From the NCBI RefSeq assembly GCF_902859895.1, contig NZ_CADIKM010000006.1, positions 124,001 through 188,000 on the forward strand: 64,000 bases of DNA, written 5' to 3'. The stretch is from Pararobbsia alpina (GTDB taxonomy: Bacteria; Pseudomonadota; Gammaproteobacteria; Burkholderiales; Burkholderiaceae). Every line of letters begins with the position of its first letter. Position 1 is the stretch's first letter. Made by a program: the position numbers and the translations under genes. Under the pieces are notes generated by a model. That model saw only the letters and a list, made by a program, of their open reading frames with translations, made no database searches and was not told the origin of the DNA. Of the stretch, positions 41,538 to 48,913 are shown piece by piece.

Positions 41538-42452
41538 TCAATTGCTTGGGCCCAACTTCAAGGGCACCTCTCGCACGATCTGCCAGACCGCATCCGCGGC
41601 TGGCGACAGTGACCGGTCGCGGCGGCGCACGAGGGCGACGGTGCGTTCCGCGGTCGGCACGAGGGGCCGCGATACGAGCGCCAGCCCGGCCGGCGGCGGC
41701 AAGGCGAGATCGGGCATGACCGAAATCCCGACGCGCGCATCCACGAGCCCGAACACGCTTGCCGGATGCGCCATCTCCTGAACAATCTCGGGCTCGATAC
41801 CATGGTCGTGAAACACTTTCTCGATCAGCGGGCGGCTGCCCGACGCATGATCGAGCAGCACGAGGCGCTCGCCCTGCAGCGCACCCCAACCCACTTCGTC
41901 TCGCTGCGCAAGTGCGTGGTCGTCCCGGCAGACCACGCTGAACGAATCTGTCATGACGGGTTCGAGAAGCAGGCCGTCGGCAGCCATCGGATCGAGCACC
42001 GGTGCAATGACCACACCGAAGTCGACCTCTCCCGTCTTGACCTTCCGTAGTACATCGTTCTGGACTTCGTCGCGCAGAGACAGTGCAATGTAGCGGTGTC
42101 GCAGATTGCATTCGGCGACCGCCAGCGGCATGACACGCGCGGACACGGTAGGCGCCGCCGCGACCACCACCCTCCCGCGCCGCTGCTCGCCGATTTCCCG
42201 AATCTCGCGCAGTGCGCCATCAAGTTCGCCCAGCAAACGCGACACACTCGCCACCAGATTCATGCCCGCGTCGGTCAGGACCACCTCGCGTGTCGTGCGG
42301 TCGAGCAGCTTGAGTCCGAGTTCGTCCTCGAGTTCGCGAATCGAACGGCTGACGGCCGACTGTGTCAGCCCGATCTTCTGGCCGGCGCGGCTGAAACTCG
42401 CGAGACGCGCGACTTCCATGAACACTCGCAATTGCCTGAGGGTGACATTCAT
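41538..42452 (-). CDS. LysR family transcriptional regulator
   Basis: A 304-residue LysR regulator with the N-terminal HTH (NVTLRQLRVFMEVARLASFS, then AVSRSIRELEDELGLKLLDR) and a periplasmic-binding-like effector domain. The start MNVTLRQLRVF is the family norm. It lies upstream of and in line with the aminotransferase gene with 150 bases between, and may regulate it. The inducer is unknown. Confidence 0.92.
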   Translation of the reverse strand: MNVTLRQLRVFMEVARLASFSRAGQKIGLTQSAVSRSIRELEDELGLKLLDRTTREVVLTDAGMNLVASVSRLLGELDGALREIREIGEQRRGRVVVAAAPTVSARVMPLAVAECNLRHRYIALSLRDEVQNDVLRKVKTGEVDFGVVIAPVLDPMAADGLLLEPVMTDSFSVVCRDDHALAQRDEVGWGALQGERLVLLDHASGSRPLIEKVFHDHGIEPEIVQEMAHPASVFGLVDARVGISVMPDLALPPPAGLALVSRPLVPTAERTVALVRRRDRSLSPAADAVWQIVREVPLKLGPSN

Positions 42453-43064
42453 CTTCGTTGCTTGCCTCCAGGTCCGCGTCTCGTCTCTCATGCAATCTCG
42501 CCAGGGGAATGCGCTTGGATAGTGCATTCCGGTCGCCCGCCCGCACCGCGCTCATGCGGTCAGACGATAGACGGCGATCTTCGATGTGTGCACCGCATGA
42601 TAGCGCGACTCCCCTGCGCGGGCTCGAACTTCGACGAAGCTACCAAGCAAATGACAAGGGTAATGCAAAGGGTTGGGTACGAGTTCAACCGTTCATCGTC
42701 CGGAATAATTTTTGAGACACGGGCGGGTCTCCCCTTGGTGCGCAGACGTGCGATCGGAGGCCCCGCCTCAGGCCGGGATGCACAAGATCGGTGATTTCCC
42801 CGATTTGCGCCCCCCTGCTTTTGGCGTCTGATACGCCGACCAGAGTGGGCCGCCAGCCTTATCCAGCGGCCGTTTGCGCTGCCGCACCGCAAGATTGGCA
42901 TGGTTTTCGCTGAGGGGCATACACCCGACGAATCGAATCGATCGCGGGGTTTTCGAGAAAGCGGCCGCGAGTTTGAACATATTCGCGCGGCGAACAGCAC
43001 GAGGAGTGCGCAACGCGCACGGCGCGGGCCCACACTGGGGTTAGCATCGCTGAGGTGAAAGATA
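42453..43064. other. Intergenic region of about 610 bases
   Basis: This separates the LysR gene from the second DUF4096 gene. A small hairpin GAGGC/GCCTC occurs near 42756-42769. Open frames here have no ribosome site or recognisable product. It may hold decayed sequence, but I cannot identify it. Confidence 0.4.
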
Positions 43065-43463
43065 ATGGTGTTCGACGATTTGAAAGACAATGAATGGGCG
43101 TTGGTCGAGGCGTTGTTCTGTGACGAACCTAAACGCAGCGAACGCCGCGGCCGTCCGCGCGTCGAAGCCCGTTCAGTGGTCAACGCAGTCCTGTGGGTGT
43201 TGAGCACGGGCGAAGGCTGGTCGAAGCTCCCGGGTCGCTACCCGTCGCCGCCGACCTGCCGCCGCCGCTTTGACGAATGGCAAGCCGACGGCACCCTCTC
43301 CGAGATCGTGAAACGTCTCGGCGGCAACGGCAGGGAGATCAACTTGCGCGGCCGCGCAGCCGTAACAGTGGCGAAGCAGCCCATCCCGCCGACGCGCGAT
43401 CGATTGCGCGGTGCATTCTGGACTAATCCGGAATCGTGGCGCGCTCCGGCCAAGCTCGCCTGA
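43065..43463 (+). CDS. Second stand-alone DUF4096 (IS5-type N-terminal) protein
   Basis: A 132-residue protein with a complete DUF4096 domain (LKDNEWALVEALFCDEP, NAVLWVLSTGEGWSKLPGRY, PTCRRRFDEWQADGTL) and a short unrelated basic C-terminus. The DDE nuclease domain is absent and no transposon ends are evident. GAGGTG precedes the ATG at 8 bases. It is distantly similar to the protein at 14084, but the two have different tails. As there, an intact solitary DNA-binding domain suggests a non-transposition role (inference). Confidence 0.75.
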   Translation: MVFDDLKDNEWALVEALFCDEPKRSERRGRPRVEARSVVNAVLWVLSTGEGWSKLPGRYPSPPTCRRRFDEWQADGTLSEIVKRLGGNGREINLRGRAAVTVAKQPIPPTRDRLRGAFWTNPESWRAPAKLA

Positions 43464-43610
43464 TTGCGGATGGGAAAGGGGCGTGCTGGCGCCGCCCTCC
43501 CATCTCGCTTCTTGAGCGAACGCACCGAACATTCCCTTACTAACACTTACAGCAAGGTCGAATGCGAAACATAAACTGGAAGCTCTCAGTTCGAGCCTTC
43601 AGAGCATTCG

Positions 43611-43889
43611 ATGACCTGGAAAGTGGTAGTCGCCGCCGGCATCGTGACCCTGGAATTCGGCGGCCTCATGGCAAGTAACGCGGCACATGGCCAAACCCCC
43701 ATCAACGGATGGGGAGGGCCTCGCGCTGCCCCCGTGCTGCTGCCTGTCGAGCCTGCCGCGCCGCGTCGCGGCGATTTCACACCGCCGGCCCCGCGGGGCG
43801 ACCTGCGCGGCGATATCGCAGCCAATTCAAAAGATGGCCACCGCGATCACAACCCACCTGCCGATCACCCTAAGAAAGCGCCACGCTAG
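43611..43889 (+). CDS. Small secreted Pro-rich protein
   Basis: A 92-residue protein with a hydrophobic N-terminal segment (about residues 4-25, ending NAAHGQ) that can act as a signal peptide or anchor. The remainder is rich in Pro, Arg, Asp and His (PRRGDFTPPAPRGDLRGD). No family recognised. The ribosome site is weak. A strong terminator lies about 120 bases downstream. Confidence 0.5.
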   Translation: MTWKVVVAAGIVTLEFGGLMASNAAHGQTPINGWGGPRAAPVLLPVEPAAPRRGDFTPPAPRGDLRGDIAANSKDGHRDHNPPADHPKKAPR

Positions 43890-44006
43890 TCTCGTGGTCC
43901 GGCGAACAACACCCAGGGTGAATAAACCCGAGGGCGGGAACCAGTGCGGTCTTCCGCGAGTCGGATCAAGTGCCATGACCACAGCGTGGCATGTGTTACC
44001 CGGTAT
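43890..44006 (+). ncRNA. Possible small RNA or structured 3' UTR before a strong terminator
   Basis: 117 bases without an ORF, containing TGCCATG/CGTGGCA (43972-43994) and shorter hairpins, ending at a textbook terminator. It may be only the 3' UTR of the secreted-protein gene; no promoter was identified. Confidence 0.25.
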
Positions 44007-44037
44007 CGCCCGTATCTTCGGATACGGGCGTTTTTTT
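44007..44037 (+). terminator. Strong rho-independent terminator
   Basis: A 10-bp perfect stem CGCCCGTATC/GATACGGGCG closed by a TTCG tetraloop (44007-44030) and followed by seven T residues. Confidence 0.9.
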
Positions 44038-44083
44038 GTGCAACCGGACTCCCCCTCTGTCAGTCTGTCAACGACTGCACCCG

Positions 44084-44386
44084 TCAGCTTTCGGTTTCGG
44101 TCGCACCGTCGGCAGGCACCAGATAGAGGCTCACGCGTTGATCGGGCCAGCTCGCGAGTCGCTCGATGCGCTCGAGCCGCACGATCTCAGCCTTGCCGCG
44201 CGCGGTCAGCACCGCTATATCGACCGGCGCATGATAGCCAGGGCCATCGGGTGTGCGCTGGCGAATGGTCTCGAGCAGGCCCGCATCGCGTAAGAACTCG
44301 AATACCCTGGGTCGCTTCGGCCACGGTACCTGACGATACTGCGCATGGCGCAGCGCCTCGAGAACGGCCTCGTTCGAATGCTTCAT
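44084..44386 (-). CDS. Conserved-looking 100-residue protein of unknown function
   Basis: It begins MKHSNEAVLEALRHAQYRQVP and has a compact mixed helix/strand pattern with charged residues (KRPRVFEFLRDAGLLETI, TARGKAEIVRLERIERL) that suggests a folded, possibly winged-helix-like cytoplasmic protein. I chose the ATG at 44386 because GGAGAG lies 7 bases upstream. No signal peptide. No family recognised. Confidence 0.55.
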   Translation of the reverse strand: MKHSNEAVLEALRHAQYRQVPWPKRPRVFEFLRDAGLLETIRQRTPDGPGYHAPVDIAVLTARGKAEIVRLERIERLASWPDQRVSLYLVPADGATETES

Positions 44387-44698
44387 TTCGCTCTCCGCGT
44401 ACCGGCTCTTGGCCGCTGTTCGACTTGTGTTGAAGATCGCGTCGATGCCGCCCGAAAGCCGGATCGGCAAACAGTCATATTAAGCCCGCAGTAATGGGCA
44501 GGCAAAGTATCGTTAAGCCGGAGCCTCTAAATTTACAACTGCCGATTTCCGGCACGGTTAGTAACAACTTGTAAGCATGGTAAGTATCGTTGCGCCGGGC
44601 CGAGGCTGGAATGCGCGCGCCGATAGAATGGAATCGTCTTCAGGAACCAAATTTGCAACTGGCTTGGTTCTCTTATCTTTCCCTGTGGAGGTCTGATC

Positions 44699-44941
44699 AT
44701 GAAGAAAATGTCCGTGGCACTCGCGGTTTCCCTGCTGTCGTTGGCCGGCACCGCCGCTGCCCAGTCGACTGGCGTGACGATGAGCACCGATCCGGCCAAG
44801 GCGGCAGACATCGAGCAGCGTGCCCAAATGCTGCAGGACGCTCAGGACAAGCAGTCGGCGATGAAGATGGAAATGCCGGGCCACAAGGCAAAGCACCCCC
44901 ACCACGGCGCAAAAGCTTCCGGGGCGAGCGCGGCGCAGTAA
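44699..44941 (+). CDS. Small secreted His/Lys/Met-rich protein
   Basis: An 80-residue protein with a clear Sec signal peptide (MKKMSVALAVSLLSLAGTAAAQ, cleavage after AAA or AQ). The mature part has a short helix (DIEQRAQMLQDAQDKQSAM) and a tail with MEMPGHKAKHPHHGAKASG, whose Met and His residues could bind copper or another metal (inference). GGAGG precedes the ATG. A terminator follows 47 bases after the stop. Confidence 0.7.
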   Translation: MKKMSVALAVSLLSLAGTAAAQSTGVTMSTDPAKAADIEQRAQMLQDAQDKQSAMKMEMPGHKAKHPHHGAKASGASAAQ

Positions 44942-44987
44942 AATGGCGCGCGACGCCCGAAGCTGCGGCTTCGTGCCAGGCGTTTCG

Positions 44988-45016
44988 ACAAAAGCCCGCC
45001 CCGCGCGGGCTTTTGT
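44988..45016 (+). terminator. Rho-independent terminator
   Basis: A 12-bp stem (44988-44999 with 45005-45016; ACAAAAGCCCGC/GCGGGCTTTTGT) with a 5-base loop and T-rich 3' arm. The A/T-rich base makes it bidirectional in principle. Confidence 0.8.
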
Positions 45017-45062
45017 CCATCTGTATCCCGCCGCGTAGCGCGGTTTTTTTGAAGGAGCATGT

Positions 45063-45338
45063 GTGAGCAATATTCAATTCGACATCGAATGGACCGATGC
45101 GGCGAGCAAGAAGATCGAAAAACTGATGCCCAAGGCAAAGGGCCCGCAGGCGGAACGCGAGCCCGTGCTCGCGCTGCCGCCGATCGAGTGTCTCCCGGCG
45201 GAAGGCGACATCCTGTTCCTTGGACCGCGCGGCAAGCAGCAGCCTTTCATCGTCGCCGAGCGCCAATATCATCATGAAGGCGCAGCGGATTGGACGATCG
45301 TCCTGATCCTCGATCTTCCGGATGAAGATGAAGAATAA
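45063..45338 (+). CDS. 91-residue acidic protein of unknown function
   Basis: It starts with GTG at 45063, 6 bases after AAGGAG (45051-45056). The N-terminus MSNIQFDIEWTDAASKK is followed by a beta-rich stretch (GDILFLGPRGKQQPFIVAER) and an acidic C-terminus (LPDEDEE). It looks like a small soluble domain; no family recognised. Confidence 0.6.
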   Translation: MSNIQFDIEWTDAASKKIEKLMPKAKGPQAEREPVLALPPIECLPAEGDILFLGPRGKQQPFIVAERQYHHEGAADWTIVLILDLPDEDEE

Positions 45339-45401
45339 AACAACAATCGTAAAATTCATGTAAATCCGGTTTTTGCGGGATCCGCTTTAAAAGCCGGGAC
45401 G

Positions 45402-45431
45402 AAAAAAACTCGCACTTTGGAAAGTGCGAGT
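45402..45431 (-). terminator. Minus-strand terminator with no assigned gene
   Basis: An 11-bp inverted repeat (45408-45418 with 45421-45431; ACTCGCACTTT/AAAGTGCGAGT) followed on the minus strand by seven U residues. No clear minus-strand gene ends here; the small ORF at 45477-45620 is the only candidate. Confidence 0.75.
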
Positions 45432-45476
45432 TCAAACCATCGCCCAACGAGGAAAGGGCGACGGGGCCAATTCATT

Positions 45477-45620
45477 TCATTCGCAGTACTGCAGAGTGCC
45501 AAGCCGGAGTCGGATCGTTTCGACTGATTGCTCCGATTCCCGCTGCTCCGTCCCGCTGCCGTGTTTCGCAATTGTCCGTCGACGTATCCGACCGCGTACC
45601 ATCAAGCATGCAACTGCCAT
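45477..45620 (-). CDS. Possible 47-residue basic protein
   Basis: An ORF with GGGAGGGG about 8 bases upstream of its ATG and a terminator about 50 bases downstream. The product is Arg-rich at the N-terminus (MVRGRIRRRTIAKHG) and has no recognised relative. Only the transcription signals support it. Confidence 0.25.
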   Translation of the reverse strand: MAVACLMVRGRIRRRTIAKHGSGTEQRESEQSVETIRLRLGTLQYCE

Positions 45621-45757
45621 GCGATTCACCCCTCCCACATGGGCGGCCGGATCGCTCGGCTTAATGCAGGGGACCTACCGCTGATTGATTCGCGAAATGG
45701 TTTGTGATACGAAGCAAATACAGGCGTCTTCAACGGTCTACGTGCTGCTGCGCGGAT

Positions 45758-45787
45758 CGTAACGTTACGTTACGTTACGTTACGTGA
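45758..45787 (+). repeat. Pentanucleotide tandem repeat (CGTTA)n
   Basis: Four perfect CGTTA copies (45763-45782) flanked by one variant copy on each side (CGTAA and CGTGA). It lies outside any supported gene, so length change would affect spacing or a promoter rather than a reading frame. Confidence 0.85.
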
Positions 45788-45950
45788 CCATCAGAAGGCC
45801 AAGCAGGAGATGCGACGAGGGACGGAGGAAACGGAAGCGGGACAGAAACCCAACGCCCGAAGCACGGCACTGGGCTTCATCGAAAAAATGCATGCACACG
45901 CTCTCGCCGGAGGGCATCCGGTCACAAATAGCGTCCGCAAACTTCCCCTG

Positions 45951-46109
45951 CTAGCGGGGATGTCGCCGCGCGTGTCGCAGCCGCGAATGCGGGAGCCGGG
46001 GAGGATCGCAGTCGTCGGACGGCTCGGTCAGCGTGTGGGCGACGATAAACACAAGGGCCGCAAGAAAAACGATGAACGCCCACATCCAGTACGGAATCAG
46101 ATCGAACAT
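45951..46109 (-). CDS. Small 52-residue membrane protein
   Basis: An ORF too short for usual cut-offs: MFDLIPYWMWAFIVFLAALV followed by FIVAHTLTEPSDD and a basic C-terminus (HSRLRHARRHPR). One strong transmembrane helix at about residues 5-25 and a GGGGG ribosome site 5 bases before the ATG support it. The acidic-then-basic tail would be cytoplasmic or periplasmic depending on orientation. No family recognised. Confidence 0.5.
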   Translation of the reverse strand: MFDLIPYWMWAFIVFLAALVFIVAHTLTEPSDDCDPPRLPHSRLRHARRHPR

Positions 46110-46197
46110 GATGCCCCCACTTCGGCATTTATACTTACCAGCTTAATATCGGCACGCAATCCATCCGGCTTGATAGCGGGCCGACCACGCGCTCGCC

Positions 46198-46401
46198 TCA
46201 AGGACGCTGCCGGCGTGATCGGGTATCGATATGAATGGCGGCCGAACGCCGGGTGTCGGTATCGGAACGACGCCGGAATTCAAGTTCGATGGCGCGCGGT
46301 TTCGCGGGAAATCGCCTTTGCCAGGTCTGCACGAGTCGATCGAACGAACGATTGAACAGAGACTTCATTGCCTTGGCCGAGTCTTCCAGAACTTTTTTCA
46401 T
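46198..46401 (-). CDS. Small basic protein of unknown function
   Basis: A 67-residue product from ATG 46401 (MKKVLEDSAKAMKSLFNRSF…), with GGGGA upstream. It is predicted helical and strongly basic; the C-terminus is Arg-rich. A longer start at MTVKPETPNSS is possible. No homologue recognised, and the composition is partly that of a chance frame. Confidence 0.35.
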   Translation of the reverse strand: MKKVLEDSAKAMKSLFNRSFDRLVQTWQRRFPAKPRAIELEFRRRSDTDTRRSAAIHIDTRSRRQRP

Positions 46402-46661
46402 TTTGTCCGTCCCCTTGATTCCACTGCTATTGGGCGTCTCCGGCTTGACTGTCATGGCAGGCATCGAATGAGCCGGCACATTCCTCGTCAATCAGTTAAG
46501 CAAGCACCGAGCCTACACACTCACTGCACCGCCTCGAGTCCCGACGGTAGTTCAACAGTCCCACAAAACACTGCACGGCGCTATTGCGACGGTCCCGATG
46601 TATCCGATTGGACCACTACTACCCCTGCTTCGGTGCCACCGCAATACTCACAAAAAGGGCG

Positions 46662-46691
46662 AAAAAAATGCCGGCGCGGGGCCGGCATTTT
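46662..46691 (-). terminator. Rho-independent terminator of bamC
   Basis: An 11-bp stem (46665-46675 with 46681-46691; AAAATGCCGGC/GCCGGCATTTT), 5-base loop, and a run of seven U on the minus strand, about 90 bases after the bamC stop. Confidence 0.85.
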
Positions 46692-46778
46692 CATACAGGA
46701 TCACAATGCCTGACCGCTCGCAGCGCCCCGGCCGACCGTGTCGACCGCGACGCTACTCTGGTTCAAGCATAGGACAAA

Positions 46779-47987
46779 TCAGCGCACCTGACCGCTTATC
46801 AAACCGACAATCTGCTGGGCCTGTTTCGAGGTGTCGATTTTGCCTGACTGGTCGACGACGGCAACACGTGTCAAGTTCTCGGTCAGCGCGCGGACGTTGA
46901 TCCGATATTGTTTAGCAACCTTGTCTGTGTGACCGTGGAACAACTGGCTCCAGAAGCCCTGCTCTTCCGACGTATGGTCGTTCGGATCAACGTAGCGGAT
47001 GAAGTAGAGGCCCTTGATCCGATCGCGGTCATCGACCGTGAAGCTCGCGCGATCGAGTGCGACACCGACCGCCAGCCAAGCGCGATCGTAGGCGGCCGGA
47101 ATATTCAGCTCGGTCACCCCGGCTTCCGCACCCGACGACGTCGTTTCCTTTTCGGTGCTGGCAGCGGTGACCGCCGACGCCGCTGCGGTAGCCGACGCCG
47201 CTGCGGTAGCCGACGCCGCCGCAGTAGCCGACGCGGCTGACGGTTCATCCGGCACGGTCTGACCGCTCGTCTTGTTATACGAGATCGTCTGCATCAGACG
47301 GCGCAGGTACTCGACTTCGAGCGTCGGATCGTTCGGTGCCGCGACCCACTCGCGATTCTCGTTGTTCGATCCCGTCAACTGCTCGGTCAGGCTGCGTTCG
47401 CTGATGAACACATAAGTTGAGCCGTCGGGACCGGCTTCGATCCGTGTACGGTACTTGTAGCGGCTCGCCGCGGTGTATGCGCTGTCGAGACTCTTGCCGA
47501 TGAAGTTACGAACGAACCCAGCATCGATGCTTGGGCGTTTCTCGTTCCAGTCGGTTTCCATGACGCCCGCGTTTCGCGTTTCGACCACCAGCAGAAAACC
47601 TTGTTGCTGCCAGAATTTGCGCAGTTGCGGCCAGAGCTGCTGGCTGTCCTGGTTTTCGACGACAAGCCAGCGCTCGTTGCCGTCTCGCTGCAGGTGCACT
47701 CCGGGCATCGAAGGCAGAACCGCGTCCGCCGGCGCCACCGTCGGCGCGGTCTTTTCGGTCTGCGTCAGCGAGCTCAGCGAGGTCTCGCCGCTGCTCGGCG
47801 CCGCGAGGCGCTGGTCGGGAACCTGCGCGGTCAGGTCCGGAGGCGCCGCGAGCGACGGCTCCTTGGTCTTTTCCGTGCTTTTGTATTCGATCGCATGCGG
47901 GTCCGGCGCGCTGCACCCGGCGACCAGGACTGCTGCGATTGCAAGCGCTGCATAGTTCAGCGTAAAGCGATGTGCATTGAGTTTCAT
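46779..47987 (-). CDS. bamC: Outer-membrane assembly lipoprotein BamC/NlpB
   Basis: A 402-residue lipoprotein of the BAM complex that inserts beta-barrel proteins. Lipobox LVAGC places the lipidated Cys at residue 25; an unstructured Pro/Ser region follows, as in E. coli BamC, and then two helix-grip domains (about 110-235, WLVVENQDSQQLWPQLRKFW, and 290-400, ELNIPAAYDRAWLAVGVALD). The inter-domain linker contains a Ser-Ala-Thr-Ala repeat. The start MKLNAHRF is chosen because it gives a standard lipoprotein signal. A terminator follows. Confidence 0.92.
   Translation of the reverse strand: MKLNAHRFTLNYAALAIAAVLVAGCSAPDPHAIEYKSTEKTKEPSLAAPPDLTAQVPDQRLAAPSSGETSLSSLTQTEKTAPTVAPADAVLPSMPGVHLQRDGNERWLVVENQDSQQLWPQLRKFWQQQGFLLVVETRNAGVMETDWNEKRPSIDAGFVRNFIGKSLDSAYTAASRYKYRTRIEAGPDGSTYVFISERSLTEQLTGSNNENREWVAAPNDPTLEVEYLRRLMQTISYNKTSGQTVPDEPSAASATAAASATAAASATAAASAVTAASTEKETTSSGAEAGVTELNIPAAYDRAWLAVGVALDRASFTVDDRDRIKGLYFIRYVDPNDHTSEEQGFWSQLFHGHTDKVAKQYRINVRALTENLTRVAVVDQSGKIDTSKQAQQIVGLISGQVR
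47173..47226 (-). repeat. 18-bp tandem repeat in bamC linker
   Basis: Three units of GCCGACGCCGCTGCGGTA (the third with two changes) plus a partial fourth. They encode a 6-residue Ser-Ala-Thr-Ala-Ala-Ala repeat in the linker between the two BamC domains; copy number can vary in frame. Confidence 0.85.
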
Positions 47988-48175
47988 GGAGTCCTTCGGG
48001 CGCACCACGGATCAGCTTCCGTGGGATCAACCCGGGATTTTACCGGGCTCCGGGCGTTCAGTGCAAAAACGCTTGCAAAACCCGGCTTTCGGCGTGTCAC
48101 CAGACACAGACAAGATAGCGCGCTTACACCGGCCGGGCACCCCCCGCGCCCGGCCAGCCCAGCCTTTAGCCCGTT

Positions 48176-48715
48176 TCAGGCCGCGACGACGGCCCCCTCA
48201 TAAAGCGAGGCGTAGCTTTCCCTCGGCAGCAGGTTCTTGCGATCGCCGGGCCGCATCATCGCCTCGAGATCCGGCATCGGCAATCCCATCACGTCCCCGA
48301 ATGTGCGGAACGCGCTGTTGCTATTGCCCGTGGACAGCTCCGAGGGCAATCCGCCCAGGATGTGATAAACGATGTCCAGGTCATTGAGTGCCTGTGCCGC
48401 AGCAAGCGCACGGCCCCAGATCGCCATCGCCTCCTCCTTCGAACCCGTGAACACCACCTTGTGCGCCTGATCGAGCGCATACAGGCCCGAGAATCCGCCC
48501 TCCGCCGGTTTCATTTTTTGCTCCTGGCCCATCATGGGGTAAGGCCAGGCGCGCAATACATCGCGCGTGGTGCCGACTGCCTGTGACATGCCTGTCTCGC
48601 GGTCGGTTGCAAGCCCGTGCAATTCGCCGATCAGCCAGTCGTCCTCGTACAGCGTCCAGAACGTGTGGCAAGCGACCCACATGATGGGGTATTCGCGAAA
48701 CTCGATTCGATACAT
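48176..48715 (-). CDS. 179-residue protein of unknown function with a GNSNS motif
   Basis: Starts MYRIEFREYPIMWVACHTFW. A first block WLIGELHGLATDRETG is followed by a helical middle and a C-terminal block YHILGGLPSELSTGNSNSAF and MGLPMPDLE. The spaced His, Trp/Tyr and GNSNS arrangement resembles patterns I associate with small papain-like or NlpC-type enzymes found among secreted toxins and accessory proteins, but I cannot confirm that by reading alone. No signal peptide. ATG at 48715 follows GGGAG. In other Burkholderia the gene before bamC is usually dapA, so this may be an insertion. Confidence 0.6.
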   Translation of the reverse strand: MYRIEFREYPIMWVACHTFWTLYEDDWLIGELHGLATDRETGMSQAVGTTRDVLRAWPYPMMGQEQKMKPAEGGFSGLYALDQAHKVVFTGSKEEAMAIWGRALAAAQALNDLDIVYHILGGLPSELSTGNSNSAFRTFGDVMGLPMPDLEAMMRPGDRKNLLPRESYASLYEGAVVAA

Positions 48716-48734
48716 ATCGATGGACTCCCTGACG

Positions 48735-48768
48735 AAAAATGCCCCGCCGCAAGATTGCAACGGGGCAT
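48735..48768 (-). terminator. Probable terminator after mmsA
   Basis: An 8-bp stem ATGCCCCG/CGGGGCAT (48739-48746 with 48761-48768), 14-base loop, and five U residues on the minus strand. It lies between the mmsA stop and the downstream unknown gene. Confidence 0.65.
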
Positions 48769-48913
48769 GCACAGGCTAAGTCCACTTCCGCAGGAAAAAT
48801 CACGCGCTCGAGCCAAGTGCCGAGAATCGGTACTTACTCAGCGGCGATGCGAACAAATCCGACCCAGCGAATCGATTCGAAATCGTAACCGCTTCTGTAA
48901 CACGTAGGCGCGG

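Noticed and set aside
42560-43207. 215-codon minus-strand frame between the LysR and DUF4096 genes
   Set aside because: It has no family resemblance, Arg/Ser-rich random composition, and overlaps the start of the DUF4096 gene.
45810-46355. 181-codon plus-strand frame in the small-gene region
   Set aside because: There is no ribosome site, the composition is shadow-like, and it overlaps better-supported minus-strand small ORFs.
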